This document shows, piece by piece, positions 34,155-43,023 of a stretch of DNA of 64,000 nt. Below the pieces are notes generated by a model. It was not told where the DNA came from and did no database searches. It saw only the letters and a program-made list of their open reading frames with translations. The stretch spans positions 2,876,001 to 2,940,000 of the forward strand of contig CP026657.1 of assembly GCA_023525915.1 (NCBI GenBank), read 5' to 3'. Position numbers and translations under genes: made by a program. The stretch's first letter is position 1. Every line of letters starts with the position of its first letter. The stretch is from Acetispira formosa (nom. nud.) (lineage in GTDB: Bacteria > Desulfobacterota > Desulfarculia > Adiutricales > Adiutricaceae).

Positions 34155-34205
34155 GCCAGAAAAGACTTCCTCGCCCGCTCAAAATGTAATATAATAAAAA
34201 TGGTG

Positions 34206-34395
34206 GACAGGCAGCAGCAATTTTAAAATAGCAGGTCGCCCCGCAAGGGGAGACGGAGCGTCAGCGACTGGTTTTGACGGCGAAACAGTTCTTCGCGAAG
34301 CAAAAATCGCACTTTTTGCGTAGCTGCACGGCACTTTTTAAAGGGAAAAAGTTTACTTCGAGAAAAGTTTACTTCGAGAATTGCCGGACAGGCAG
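34206..34395 (-). mobile_element. MITE family C, copy 4, with 9-bp target duplication
   Basis: The element at 34215-34386 (172 bp) begins CAGCAATTTTAAAATAGCAG and ends TACTTCGAGAATTGCCG. It is flanked by the perfect direct repeat GACAGGCAG (34206-34214 and 34387-34395). The 3' end carries a small internal duplication (GTTTACTTCGAGAA twice). The core matches the other copies. Confidence 0.9.
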
Positions 34396-34460
34396 TCCGC
34401 CGCTTGCAACCAAAAGGCTATGGAAGGCCATGACCGCCACACTTGGCAGAAGGCGATGTC

Positions 34461-34844
34461 ATGCCCATTTTCGGATACAGCAAAAATGATGTCCTGCCCT
34501 CGGTCTGGACTGAAGCCAGAGGCCTCAGCACCCTCCACAATGAGCGCGGGAACATTCCCCAGATAATAACCCGGTCGGAGGCCGACGCCATCAGCCACAA
34601 CGCGGCTGGCCCGGTCCGGCGCACTACTCAACTGGTTACCCAGGCTTCCTGGCGGGAAGTCGATCAGCCCCGCCCCCAGAATCATCGCTATTCTGAAGAA
34701 GCCCGCCAGAACTACAGTGCCCTGGCCCAAAATCAGAGCAATTATCACCACTACGATTACCTGTCCTTCGACTCCTATAACCATCAGGGGCGCGGTTCCT
34801 ACAACGCTTATTCCAACCCTGTCGTCCTTGATAAAATCATTTGA
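34461..34844 (+). CDS. small unknown soluble protein
   Basis: 127 residues from an ATG with AAGG at 8 nt. It is not recognised. Third codon positions are C/G-rich as in neighbouring genes, which supports it being real. It has no signal peptide or membrane helix; the C-terminal 50 residues are rich in Tyr, Asn, Gln and His (NQSNYHHYDYLSFDSYNHQG). It begins 66 bp after a MITE and ends at a hairpin that may serve as a terminator for both strands. Confidence 0.55.
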   Translation: MPIFGYSKNDVLPSVWTEARGLSTLHNERGNIPQIITRSEADAISHNAAGPVRRTTQLVTQASWREVDQPRPQNHRYSEEARQNYSALAQNQSNYHHYDYLSFDSYNHQGRGSYNAYSNPVVLDKII

Positions 34845-34848
34845 ACCA

Positions 34849-34870
34849 AAGGCCGGTTTATCCGGCCTTC
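34849..34870. terminator. bidirectional hairpin terminator
   Basis: AAGGCCGG, loop TTTA, then the complementary TCCGGCCTT. It lies between the convergent small unknown gene and the histidine kinase gene, 12 bp from the latter's stop. The T-run is weak on both sides. Confidence 0.6.
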
Positions 34871-34881
34871 AGATTTTCACA

Positions 34882-37800
34882 TCATTGACCCGCTTCCCGC
34901 GCCCAGCCGGCTTCCCGGAGGTCAATCCACTTTTCCAGAACGGCATACAACATTTTCATGTCAATGGGCTTGGTCACATGATCATTCATGCCCGATTCCA
35001 GGCTCTTCTCCCGGTCACCGCTCATGGCGTGGGCCGTCATGGCAATTATGGGCAGATTGTTGAATTTTTCCATTTCGCGAATTTTCAGGGTGGCGGAGAT
35101 GCCGTCCATTACCGGCATCTGGATATCCATCAGCACCAGTTCATAATCAGTGGCCTGAAGCTTATCAATGGCCTCCTGGCCGTTGTTGGCCACTTCCACC
35201 TTCAGCCCCTTCTTTTCCAAAAGCTTTTTGGCTATCAACTGGTTCATGTCGTTATCTTCCACCAGAAGTATGGGCCTGATTTCGCTCCAATCGGCATGGG
35301 GCAGTTTTGACGCCTCCGCCTCTTTCCGGCCGGCCCCGTCAGCGGCGGGCAAATCCCCCTCCGCTGCCAGTTCGAATTCAGCCGTCATATAGAAAGCCGA
35401 ACCCTGGCCCGGCTCGCTGGAACACCAGATTTCACCGTGCATCATGTTAGCCAGCTTCTTACTGATAGCCAGGCCCAGCCCGGTGCCGCCGTATTTTCGG
35501 GTAGTGGAGGTATCGGCCTGGGTGAAGGGGGTGAACAGGCCGTCAATCTGTTCACGGGTCATGCCTATGCCGGTATCGGTGACGGTGAACTGAAGAAATG
35601 TCCGGCCTTCTCGCCGGGAAACTTCCACCACCGAAAGAGATACAGAGCCCTTTTCTGTGAATTTTACGGAATTGCTGATCAAGTTCAGCAGCACCTGAGC
35701 CAGCCTCAGCGAGTCGCCGCACAGGCGGGGCGGGAGACCATCGGGAGAGGAAATGTTGAAGGTCAGTCCCTTATCGGCAATCGCCTGGCCGAACACGTCA
35801 GACATCTGCTGGAGCACCTCGCTGATGGAGAACTCAACATTTTCCATTTCCAGCCGCCCGGCTTCAATTTTGGAGAAATCCAGAATGTCGTTGATGATGC
35901 GCAGAAGCGTTTTGGTTGACTGCTCAGCCTTGTGAATATAATCGGCCTGCCGGGGCGGCAGAGCCGTAGGCTCCTCCGACTGCACCAGGTTGAGCATGCC
36001 TAAAATGGCGTTCATGGGCGTTCTGATTTCATGGCTCATGTTGGCCAGAAATTCGCTTTTGGATTTGGCGCTCTGCTCGGCCGCGTCTCTGGCCAGCCTG
36101 AGATCGGATTCGACCTGTTTGATTTCAGCCATCATTTTTTTGTATTCCCGCAGGTCGCGGGTATAGCCGGCCACGATATACTCATCGCCGCGCTTGACCC
36201 GCACCAGGGTGATCTCCGAGGGGATTGGCGAGCCATCGAGCTTCTGGTGCATCCATTCAAATACCACTCCGCCCCTGCGAAAGGCGGTGTTGATCATGCC
36301 CTGGGCCTTTTCCGAAGAGAGCTGACCGTCAGGCTGGCGCTCTGGTGAAAGCTGAAAAAAACGATCCAGATATTCCTGCTTGTCACGAAGGTTAAAGAGT
36401 TTAACAGCCTCTTGATTACAGTCGATATTGTTGAAATTGCGATCCCAGAGATTACAGCAGAGGGGGGTGGCGTCGAGCATGATTTTGGTGCGCTCGTCCG
36501 CCTCCCGCATTTCGGCCATCATCTTTTTATATTCACGCAGGTCACGGGTGTAACCGGCCACAATATATTCATCGCCGCGCTTGACCCGCACCAGGGTTAT
36601 CTCGGAGGGGACCGGGTCGCCATTAAGCTTCTGGTGCATCCATTCGAAAATAACCTGTCCTTCGCGGAAGGCGGTGGTGATCATGCCCCGGGCCTTTTCC
36701 GAAGAAAGCTGGCCATCAGGCTGACGCTCGGGCGACAGCTCAAAAAAGCGATCCAGGTATTCCCGCTTGTCCCTGAGGCCAAAAAGCTTAACCGCCTCTT
36801 CGTTGCAATCGATGTTGTTGAAGTTGCTGTCCCAGAGGTTGCAGCAGAGGGGGGTGGCGTCGAGCATGATTTTGGTGCGTTCATCAGCCTCCCGCATTTC
36901 AGCCATCATGCGCTTATATTCCCGCAGGTCGCGGGTGTAGCCCAGGACAATATAGGAATCGCCGCGCTTGACCCGCACCAGGGTTATCTCGGCCGGAATG
37001 GGTTCGCCATCGAGCTTCTGATGCATCCACTCAAAAACAATGCGCCCCTTTTCAAACGCTTCTTTGACCATTTTCATGGCTTTATCGGCAGAGAGCTGGC
37101 CATCGGGCTGATACTCCGGCGACAGCCGGTGAAAGTTCTCCAGATACTCCTCTTTGCTGCTCAGGCCGAAAAGGTTGGCGGCTTCCTGGTTGCAGTCAAT
37201 GTTATTGGAGTTTTCATCCCAGAAATTACAGCACAGGGGCGTGGCGTCGAGCATGATCTGGGTGCGCTCGTCGGCCTTGCGCATTTCGGCCATCATATGC
37301 TTGTATTCACGCAGATCCCGCGTATAACCCGCCACAATGAATTTTTCGCCGCGCTTGACCCGCACCAGGGTTATTTCGGCCGGAATGGGTTCCCCGTTCA
37401 GCTTCTGGTGCATCCACTCAAAAACGACTTTGCCCTTCTCAAACGCCTCTTTGACCTGCTTCATGGCCTTTTCCGCGGATAATTGGCCGTCGGGCTGGTA
37501 TTCAGGGGACAGCAGATGGAATTTTTCCAGATACTCCTCTTTGCTGGCCAGATCGAACAAATTGGCGGCTTCCTGATTGCAATCGATGTTATTGACGTTT
37601 TCATCCCAGAAATTGCAGCACAGGGGCGTGGCATCCAGCATAATCTGGGCCCGGTCGTTGGCGGAGCGGACCTGTTCCAGCATGGATTGAAAGGCCGGGC
37701 CGTCCTGCATTTTCTGGGTGCCGCCCCGCACATAAACGCCGCCGCCCACGGAATCAGGAAAGCTTTTGCCAAAGCTGCGCACCCAGTGCCATTCGCCGTC

Positions 37801-38118
37801 GGACTGGCCGAGAATACGGTATTCGGTTGAGGCGTCCAGGCCCGGAGCCTTCATCAGCCTGACGATGCTGTCGCGAATCCTGGCGCGGTCGTCTTCGTGA
37901 ATAAGGTCATACAGCTCACTGACCTTGATTTTTAGTTCCTGCCTGGTCAGGCCAAGAATCTGGCAGGCCTGCTCATCAATATGGATGACCGAGTCCTCCG
38001 CCGTGCCGGAGGCCGGCTCGGACTCAGAGGTAATTTCCCACAGCCCCAGGCCGACAGTTCCAACTATTTCGGCCAGCGCTTCTTCACGAGTATTGGTTAA
38101 TTCATATCGCCACGGCAT
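34882..38118 (-). CDS. hybrid sensor histidine kinase with one PAS and four tandem PAS repeats
   Basis: 1078 residues with no membrane helix, so a cytoplasmic sensor. The order is an N-terminal PAS domain (about 15-135, YRILGQSDGEWHWVRSFG); four tandem 129-residue PAS units at about 155-283, 284-412, 413-541 and 542-670, each with LDATPLCCN and then IDCNxEA and GYTRDLREYK; a HisKA domain with His696 in MSHEIRTPMN; the HATPase domain (DTGIGM, GGTGLGL); and a C-terminal receiver domain with phospho-acceptor Asp998 (LVLMDIQMP). The repeats are nearly identical in DNA as well, with a 387-bp period, indicating recent duplication. The paired cysteines could bind a cofactor or sense redox state. No partner response regulator is adjacent. 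Confidence 0.95.
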   Translation of the reverse strand: MPWRYELTNTREEALAEIVGTVGLGLWEITSESEPASGTAEDSVIHIDEQACQILGLTRQELKIKVSELYDLIHEDDRARIRDSIVRLMKAPGLDASTEYRILGQSDGEWHWVRSFGKSFPDSVGGGVYVRGGTQKMQDGPAFQSMLEQVRSANDRAQIMLDATPLCCNFWDENVNNIDCNQEAANLFDLASKEEYLEKFHLLSPEYQPDGQLSAEKAMKQVKEAFEKGKVVFEWMHQKLNGEPIPAEITLVRVKRGEKFIVAGYTRDLREYKHMMAEMRKADERTQIMLDATPLCCNFWDENSNNIDCNQEAANLFGLSSKEEYLENFHRLSPEYQPDGQLSADKAMKMVKEAFEKGRIVFEWMHQKLDGEPIPAEITLVRVKRGDSYIVLGYTRDLREYKRMMAEMREADERTKIMLDATPLCCNLWDSNFNNIDCNEEAVKLFGLRDKREYLDRFFELSPERQPDGQLSSEKARGMITTAFREGQVIFEWMHQKLNGDPVPSEITLVRVKRGDEYIVAGYTRDLREYKKMMAEMREADERTKIMLDATPLCCNLWDRNFNNIDCNQEAVKLFNLRDKQEYLDRFFQLSPERQPDGQLSSEKAQGMINTAFRRGGVVFEWMHQKLDGSPIPSEITLVRVKRGDEYIVAGYTRDLREYKKMMAEIKQVESDLRLARDAAEQSAKSKSEFLANMSHEIRTPMNAILGMLNLVQSEEPTALPPRQADYIHKAEQSTKTLLRIINDILDFSKIEAGRLEMENVEFSISEVLQQMSDVFGQAIADKGLTFNISSPDGLPPRLCGDSLRLAQVLLNLISNSVKFTEKGSVSLSVVEVSRREGRTFLQFTVTDTGIGMTREQIDGLFTPFTQADTSTTRKYGGTGLGLAISKKLANMMHGEIWCSSEPGQGSAFYMTAEFELAAEGDLPAADGAGRKEAEASKLPHADWSEIRPILLVEDNDMNQLIAKKLLEKKGLKVEVANNGQEAIDKLQATDYELVLMDIQMPVMDGISATLKIREMEKFNNLPIIAMTAHAMSGDREKSLESGMNDHVTKPIDMKMLYAVLEKWIDLREAGWAREAGQ

Positions 38119-38582
38119 TTATCGCCTCTCCGGTATTGACAGTTGATCAAAATTCAGGTTTCCCTGAACTTGGGGTCTGATTCACAAAAAGCCACGATTA
38201 CAATAAGCAAAGCCCATATGCAAGCCGCGGCGGTCTGAACTCTCTGATATTAAGGAAATTGATGGACGCAGATCCGCGCCCCTGGAAAATTTGCTGATTG
38301 AATAAAACGCCATGTAAAAATGAAGTAAACAGGCATGAAAATAAGAAATCCACGGCAAAATTTGAGGTCTATCGCAGACTTATACCACAAGATACAGCCA
38401 GAAATGCTATTTGTCAATGTGTTGAAAAGCACATTTCAAATAGACCAGAGGAAAAATGTAATAATTTATGTTTATTGAAAAATATATTGGTGTGGTATTA
38501 TTATTTATGTGTATTGTGGCCTTATTTATATTGATATGCACAAGCCAGCTTTGGCAAATCATGATAACGGAAGGACGCAGCC
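38119..38582. other. AT-rich divergent intergenic region
   Basis: 464 bp between the histidine kinase gene (minus) and the ABC exporter gene (plus). It must hold both promoters and is AT-rich near the exporter. No repeat family copy and no credible ORF is seen; a 78-codon frame at 38298-38534 lacks a ribosome site and has unlike codon use. Confidence 0.4.
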
Positions 38583-40364
38583 ATGACCCTATATGGATTG
38601 TTCATCAACCTCCGCCCCTATGTCCGGCCCTATCGCTGGCTGGTTGTTCTGGCTCTCCTGTTGACCCTGATCGGTTCCTTGACCGCCCAGGTCAACGCCT
38701 GGGTTCTGCGCTACACGGTGGATTCCATAAACGGTCTTCTGGAAGCCCACAAAAACCTTCAGGGCGGGCTGAGAATCCTCACCACCATAACCGTCATTCT
38801 CGTCACCAAGGAAGTGCTGAACATCTTCATTCAGTTCGGCCAGAAATTTTACGGAGAAAAGCTGCGCATCTACCTATCGCGTGATTTGGCCCAGACGGTG
38901 ATCGAGAGAATCCTGTCCTATAAACTGGCTTTCTACACTTCAGACAACAATCAGCCCGGCAAGCTTCAGACCCGCATAGACCGTGGCGTGGAGAGCCTGA
39001 CCCGCCTGGTTCAGAATTTCTTCATCGATATCCTGCCCCTGTTCGCCAATGCCATAGTTGCCCTTCTGATGATGTTCAATGCCAATTTCTACGTCGGGCT
39101 GATCGGTTTCTGCATCGTGCCCATATTTTATGTGGTCAGTCGGGCCCAGGCCAGAAAGCTCATGGGCACCAGAAGGATGATCAAGGATCTTCGGGAGAAC
39201 AAGAGCCAGGGGATCCTGAGCATTTTGGAATCCATTCCGGTCATCAAATCCTTTTTGCGAGAGGATGTTGAAAAGGACAAGCAGATGGTGCTGCAAAACG
39301 AATTGACCGGCACCCAATTGAAAATCAGGCGCACCAGCTTTATCTTTGACGGCCTGAAGAGCTTCGTGGAGCAGATCGGAGTGGTGGCCATTATCCTTCT
39401 GACCACTTATTTTGTGCTTACCGACCGGATGACCATTGGGGCCATCATGTTTCATATCCTTTTATATAATAATGTAACCGCGCCCATCCGGCAGCTTCAC
39501 CGCCTCTATGACCAAATGAACGACGCCCTGATATATTCTGAAAGTTTTTTTGACATTCTGAAAGCCGACGAACAGATTGAGGATTCGGGCCGTTTCCAGC
39601 CTGAGGTCATTTCCGGCGAATTTTCCCTGAAGAATGTTTATTTCACCTATCCCGGCAACTCCCAGCCGACCCTCTATAATATCAATATGAATATCGAGGC
39701 CGGAAAAATTACGGCCCTGGTGGGCCTGTCCGGGGCCGGCAAAAGCACGCTCATCAACCTTCTGGATAAATTCTATACGCCCGATTCCGGCCTCATCAAG
39801 CTCGACGGCGTCTCCCTGACCGATTATGACACCGCTTTTCTAAGGGCCAATATCGGCCTGGTTCTGCAAAAGAATCATATTTTCAACGGCACGGTGGAAG
39901 AGAACATCCGTTACGGCAACCTCCACGCCAGCCGCGAACAGTTGGAGGACGCGGCCCGAAAATCCTTCATCCACGATCAGATTATGGCCATGCCCAAGGG
40001 CTATGAGACATCGGCCCTGTCGCTGTCGGGCGGGCAGCAGCAGAAAATCGCCATTGCCCGGATGTTTTTGAAAGATCCGCCCATAATCTTCATGGATGAG
40101 CCCACCGCCAGTCTCGACGCGCTCAGCACTGAACAGATCAAATGCAGCATCGACGCCATTAAAATGAACCGGACGGTGATAGTCATTTCCCACAGCATCT
40201 CCCAGATCATAGACGCGGATTGCATTTATGTGATGAAGGAGGGCCGCATAGTGGAATCGGGCACGAACGAGGAAATTTACAGCCAGGAGGGGACGTACAA
40301 AGACATTTTTGACGCCATGGCCAGAAGTCTGAACATTGATAAAATCGTCAAGACTATTGATTAG
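38583..40364 (+). CDS. ABC exporter, fused membrane and ATPase domains (MsbA/MDR-like)
   Basis: 593 residues. Six membrane helices occupy about residues 15-315. The ATPase domain follows with Walker A GLSGAGKST, signature LSGGQQQKIAIAR, Walker B PIIFMDEPTASLD and H-loop VISHS. It is a half-transporter that would act as a homodimer in the inner membrane, exporting lipid, peptide or drug; the substrate cannot be named. GGAAGG lies before the ATG. It is divergent from the histidine kinase gene and is followed by a repeat cluster. Confidence 0.94.
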   Translation: MTLYGLFINLRPYVRPYRWLVVLALLLTLIGSLTAQVNAWVLRYTVDSINGLLEAHKNLQGGLRILTTITVILVTKEVLNIFIQFGQKFYGEKLRIYLSRDLAQTVIERILSYKLAFYTSDNNQPGKLQTRIDRGVESLTRLVQNFFIDILPLFANAIVALLMMFNANFYVGLIGFCIVPIFYVVSRAQARKLMGTRRMIKDLRENKSQGILSILESIPVIKSFLREDVEKDKQMVLQNELTGTQLKIRRTSFIFDGLKSFVEQIGVVAIILLTTYFVLTDRMTIGAIMFHILLYNNVTAPIRQLHRLYDQMNDALIYSESFFDILKADEQIEDSGRFQPEVISGEFSLKNVYFTYPGNSQPTLYNINMNIEAGKITALVGLSGAGKSTLINLLDKFYTPDSGLIKLDGVSLTDYDTAFLRANIGLVLQKNHIFNGTVEENIRYGNLHASREQLEDAARKSFIHDQIMAMPKGYETSALSLSGGQQQKIAIARMFLKDPPIIFMDEPTASLDALSTEQIKCSIDAIKMNRTVIVISHSISQIIDADCIYVMKEGRIVESGTNEEIYSQEGTYKDIFDAMARSLNIDKIVKTID

Positions 40365-40405
40365 AAGTCGATCTTATAACTTTGGAAACCCTAAACCCGC
40401 CGGAA

Positions 40406-40480
40406 GCCGTGGATTGTTTTTGGCCCGCCTCCGTTCCGGGGGTCTTTAGTCACGGAGGCGGGCCAAAAACAATCCCCGGC
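40406..40480 (-). repeat. composite hairpin repeat, type B, copy 4, interrupted
   Basis: The stem GCCGTGGATTG, then TTTTTGGCCCGCCTCCGT, pairs with its right arm around TCCGGGGGTCTTTAGTC. The outer right arm is broken by the MITE that starts at 40480; the sequence beyond the MITE resumes with CCCCCGGCTCC. With type A copy 4 it forms an inverted composite. Confidence 0.9.
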
Positions 40481-40653
40481 AGCAATTTTCAAAGTAAATT
40501 TTTCCCCTTGAACTTACAGCTTGCAGCTGCACAAAAAGCGTGGTTTTTGTTCCGCGAGTGGCTTTTTTGCCGTCAAAACCAGTCGCTGGCGCTCCGTCTC
40601 CCCTCTCGGGTCGACCTGCTATTTTAAAATACCATCCACTTTGAGAATTGCTG
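40480..40653 (+). mobile_element. MITE family C, copy 5, inserted in the composite repeat
   Basis: 174 bp bounded by CAGCAATTTTCAAAGTAAA and CCACTTTGAGAATTGCTG. The flanking 9-mers are AATCCCCGG (40471-40479) and AACCCCCGG (40654-40662), a 9-bp target duplication with one substitution. The left copy is the normal sequence of the type B hairpin, so the MITE inserted into that repeat. Confidence 0.88.
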
Positions 40654-40703
40654 AACCCCCGGCTCCCACTCGGCCACAGACCTCAGTTACGGCCAACCAG
40701 GCA

Positions 40704-40786
40704 GCCGCCGGGTGAAATGTTTTTGCCCGGTTCCGTGACTAAAGACCCCCGGAACGGAACCGGGCAAAAACATTTCATCCGGCGGC
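40704..40786 (-). repeat. composite hairpin repeat, type A, copy 4
   Basis: The stem GCCGCCGGGTGAAATG, then TTTTTGCCCGGTTCCGT, pairs with a right arm reading CATTTCATCCGGCGGC, so the usual GGAG/CTCC pair is changed on both arms. The loop is GACTAAAGACCCCCGGA. It is the A half of an inverted composite with 40406-40480. Confidence 0.92.
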
Positions 40787-40835
40787 GGTCACCCGCTTTT
40801 CCGTCATTTCAATATTGACTACCTACTGGAAACGT

Positions 40836-40869
40836 GAAGCGGCCCGGCTCTGATGAGCCGGGCCGCTTC
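40836..40869 (-). terminator. hairpin downstream of the first TRAP operon
   Basis: A perfect 15-bp stem, GAAGCGGCCCGGCTC with GAGCCGGGCCGCTTC, and a TGAT loop. It lies 30 bp past the dctM stop on the minus strand. The following T-run is weak. Confidence 0.7.
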
Positions 40870-40898
40870 TACTTTGTTCGGCAGATAATACGCCTTTG

Positions 40899-42200
40899 TT
40901 AGTTGACCATTCCGAACAGTCCCGGCAGAAACAGGGACAGGCCCGGAAAGTAAGTGGTGGCGATAATGACCGGCACCAGGCCGAAGAAAATAAAGATCAA
41001 CGCGTATCTTAAATATTCAGACACCCGGCAGCCGGTGATGTGCCCAGCCATGTAAAGAATTGGGGCCGTGGGCGGGGTGACGTTGCCCATGCCCAGGTTG
41101 ACGCCTAAAATGGCCGCGAAATGGAGGGGATGCACCCCGATTTCCTGCATAACCGGAAACAGGAGGGAGGCGGCCAGCACCGTCCCGCTGATGTCGTCCA
41201 TGATCATGCCGATGACCAGAAGGAAGAGGTTGACGGCTAACAGGATAATAATCTTATTATCCGATATTTCCAGAATAGCCTGGGCCATTTCCTGGGGCAA
41301 CTGTTCAAAAACCAGAATGCGGGTGTTAATCATAATGAAGAACAGCATGATCACCAGGGAGCCGGTAGTGGAGGCGGCCTTGATAACGCCCTGGCCTACG
41401 CCGCCCCAGGTCGTTTCACGGTGGGCGTAACGGCTGACGAACATGACATAGATCACGCCCAGACAGGCCGCTTCGGTCGGGGTGGCGAAGCCGCCGTAAA
41501 TGCTGCCCAACAGGAGAACCGGCAGCAATAGGGCCAGTGAGGCTTTCTTGGTGGAGATGGCAAATTCAATAACTCTCTCACCGGCCGGAATTGGCGGCGG
41601 CACTATCAGTTTCATTTTGCGGGTCAGGACGAAATTGATTATGCAGAAAATTATGATGGTCAGGATACCGGGGCCGACTGTGGCCAGCCAGCAGCCGGGG
41701 ATGGACTGGTAGGTCAGCATGGCATACATAATGCCGGCGATGCTGGGCGGGATAAGCTGGCCCAGAACGGAGGAGCAGGCCACCAGGGCGGTGGAGTAAT
41801 TGCGGGGATAGCCGCTTTTTTCCATCTGGGGGACGATGATGCTGCCAATGGCGGCCAGGGCGGCCGAACAGGAACCGGCGATGGAGCCAAACAACGCGCA
41901 GGCGATGACCGCCACCGCGCCCAGGCCGCCGCGCCAGTATCCGGCTATGGAATTGACAAAGGCGATCAATCGCGCGGCCAGCCCGCCGGAACTCATCAGA
42001 TTGCCGATGAGGATGAAAAACGGAATGGACAGGAGCACCACAGATTTAATCTGGCTGAAAGCCGTTGGCACCAGCATGGCCGAACTGACGTCGAAGCTGA
42101 TGATGAAATACAGGGCCATGGCCCCGAAACTCATGGCCACGGGCACGCCGCAGATAATCAGAACAATAAGGAGGGATAAACCGATCAACAATTCTATCAT
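40899..42200 (-). CDS. TRAP transporter large permease (DctM), first system
   Basis: 433 residues from the internal ATG giving MIELLIGLSLLIVLII, the usual DctM opening; a longer start would add 17 residues without support. There are about 12 membrane helices, with family motifs IPFFILIGNLMSSGG, FGSIAGSCSAALAAIGSII and GMGNVTPPTAPILYMA. It couples uptake of a periplasmic-bound organic acid to the sodium gradient. It is the last gene of dctP-dctQ-dctM on this strand, with a repeat (42252-42412) between dctQ and dctM. Confidence 0.95.
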   Translation of the reverse strand: MIELLIGLSLLIVLIICGVPVAMSFGAMALYFIISFDVSSAMLVPTAFSQIKSVVLLSIPFFILIGNLMSSGGLAARLIAFVNSIAGYWRGGLGAVAVIACALFGSIAGSCSAALAAIGSIIVPQMEKSGYPRNYSTALVACSSVLGQLIPPSIAGIMYAMLTYQSIPGCWLATVGPGILTIIIFCIINFVLTRKMKLIVPPPIPAGERVIEFAISTKKASLALLLPVLLLGSIYGGFATPTEAACLGVIYVMFVSRYAHRETTWGGVGQGVIKAASTTGSLVIMLFFIMINTRILVFEQLPQEMAQAILEISDNKIIILLAVNLFLLVIGMIMDDISGTVLAASLLFPVMQEIGVHPLHFAAILGVNLGMGNVTPPTAPILYMAGHITGCRVSEYLRYALIFIFFGLVPVIIATTYFPGLSLFLPGLFGMVN

Positions 42201-42251
42201 TTGGTAAACCTCGCTGGCTCCGGCCGCGGCGGGTGAAGCCCTGAGTAACAA

Positions 42252-42412
42252 AGCATCTTTTACTGGAGTGCGGTCAACCTGCCTTGAAAGGGCGGCAGCC
42301 TGTGCGTTCAGTTGTTCATTAAACTATCTTTTACGGGCACACGGTCAACCTGCCGTCACTTGGTGTTGAACAGCGCGTATAGGTGTACAGTAAACGATAT
42401 TTAAAAAGCGCT
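42252..42412. repeat. family F repeat, copy 2
   Basis: Direct repeats of the motif CATCTTTTACTGGAGTGCGG/TATCTTTTACGGGCACACGG, each followed by TCAACCTGCC, then the inverted GCGTATAGGTGTACAGTAAA also seen at 22159-22308. It lies inside the TRAP operon between dctQ and dctM. Confidence 0.75.
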
Positions 42413-42423
42413 CTTGCCTCTGA

Positions 42424-42957
42424 TCACACATCCGGGTTGGAGACCTGTGATTCATATTCATCATCCACAAAAGGCTGGCGATGCTTGATTCTGTTTATCA
42501 GTTCCTTGATGAAATATACGAACAGCAACACCGCGCCCACTAAAACGGCCGATTGAAAATAAACGGTCGGTATGTGAAGGCTGGGGGTCACTTCGTGCTT
42601 GCTGATGGACCACATAACATAGCTGTAGCTCCAGGCCACCATAAACCCGCTCATGACAATGGAAACAATAGAGGCGATAAGGGAGATTACATATTGCGCC
42701 TTAAGCGGCACCCTGAACACTTCCAGCATGTCGGCCTTAATATGGTCACTGCGTGAAGCGCTGTAAGCCGCGCCCAGCATGTAAAACCAAACGGCCGTGT
42801 GCCCGGTGAATTCATCCAGCCCATAGAAAGGCAGCGTCAGAAAATATCGGCCGCAGATCTGCAAAGTCATGGCCGCGATAACCGTTATGGTGATAACAAT
42901 GATGCCCACTTTCAGAATTTTGTCGAACAGGTCATCAATATATTGCAACGTGCTCAT
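42424..42957 (-). CDS. TRAP transporter small permease (DctQ), first system
   Basis: 177 residues with four membrane helices, as usual for DctQ. The family segment ICGRYFLTLPFYGLDEFTGH is followed by SRSDHIKADMLEV. It stabilises the large permease and docks the binding protein. It lies 66 bp after dctP. Dicarboxylate or sugar-acid uptake is likely from family and context. Confidence 0.92.
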   Translation of the reverse strand: MSTLQYIDDLFDKILKVGIIVITITVIAAMTLQICGRYFLTLPFYGLDEFTGHTAVWFYMLGAAYSASRSDHIKADMLEVFRVPLKAQYVISLIASIVSIVMSGFMVAWSYSYVMWSISKHEVTPSLHIPTVYFQSAVLVGAVLLFVYFIKELINRIKHRQPFVDDEYESQVSNPDV

Positions 42958-43023
42958 GGCTGAACCTCTTCAGTGGCCCGGCGGGGCCGGTTGAGCCGCG
43001 CCGGGCCTGGTCTGATCCCGTAA

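Noticed and set aside
36412..37482. 356-codon plus-strand frame opposite the PAS repeats
   Set aside because: It is the antisense of the four PAS units and repeats with the same 387-bp period; the minus-strand frame has full kinase domains.
38298..38534. 78-codon ORF between the histidine kinase and the ABC exporter
   Set aside because: It begins at a TTG with no ribosome site and has AT-rich codons unlike the neighbours.
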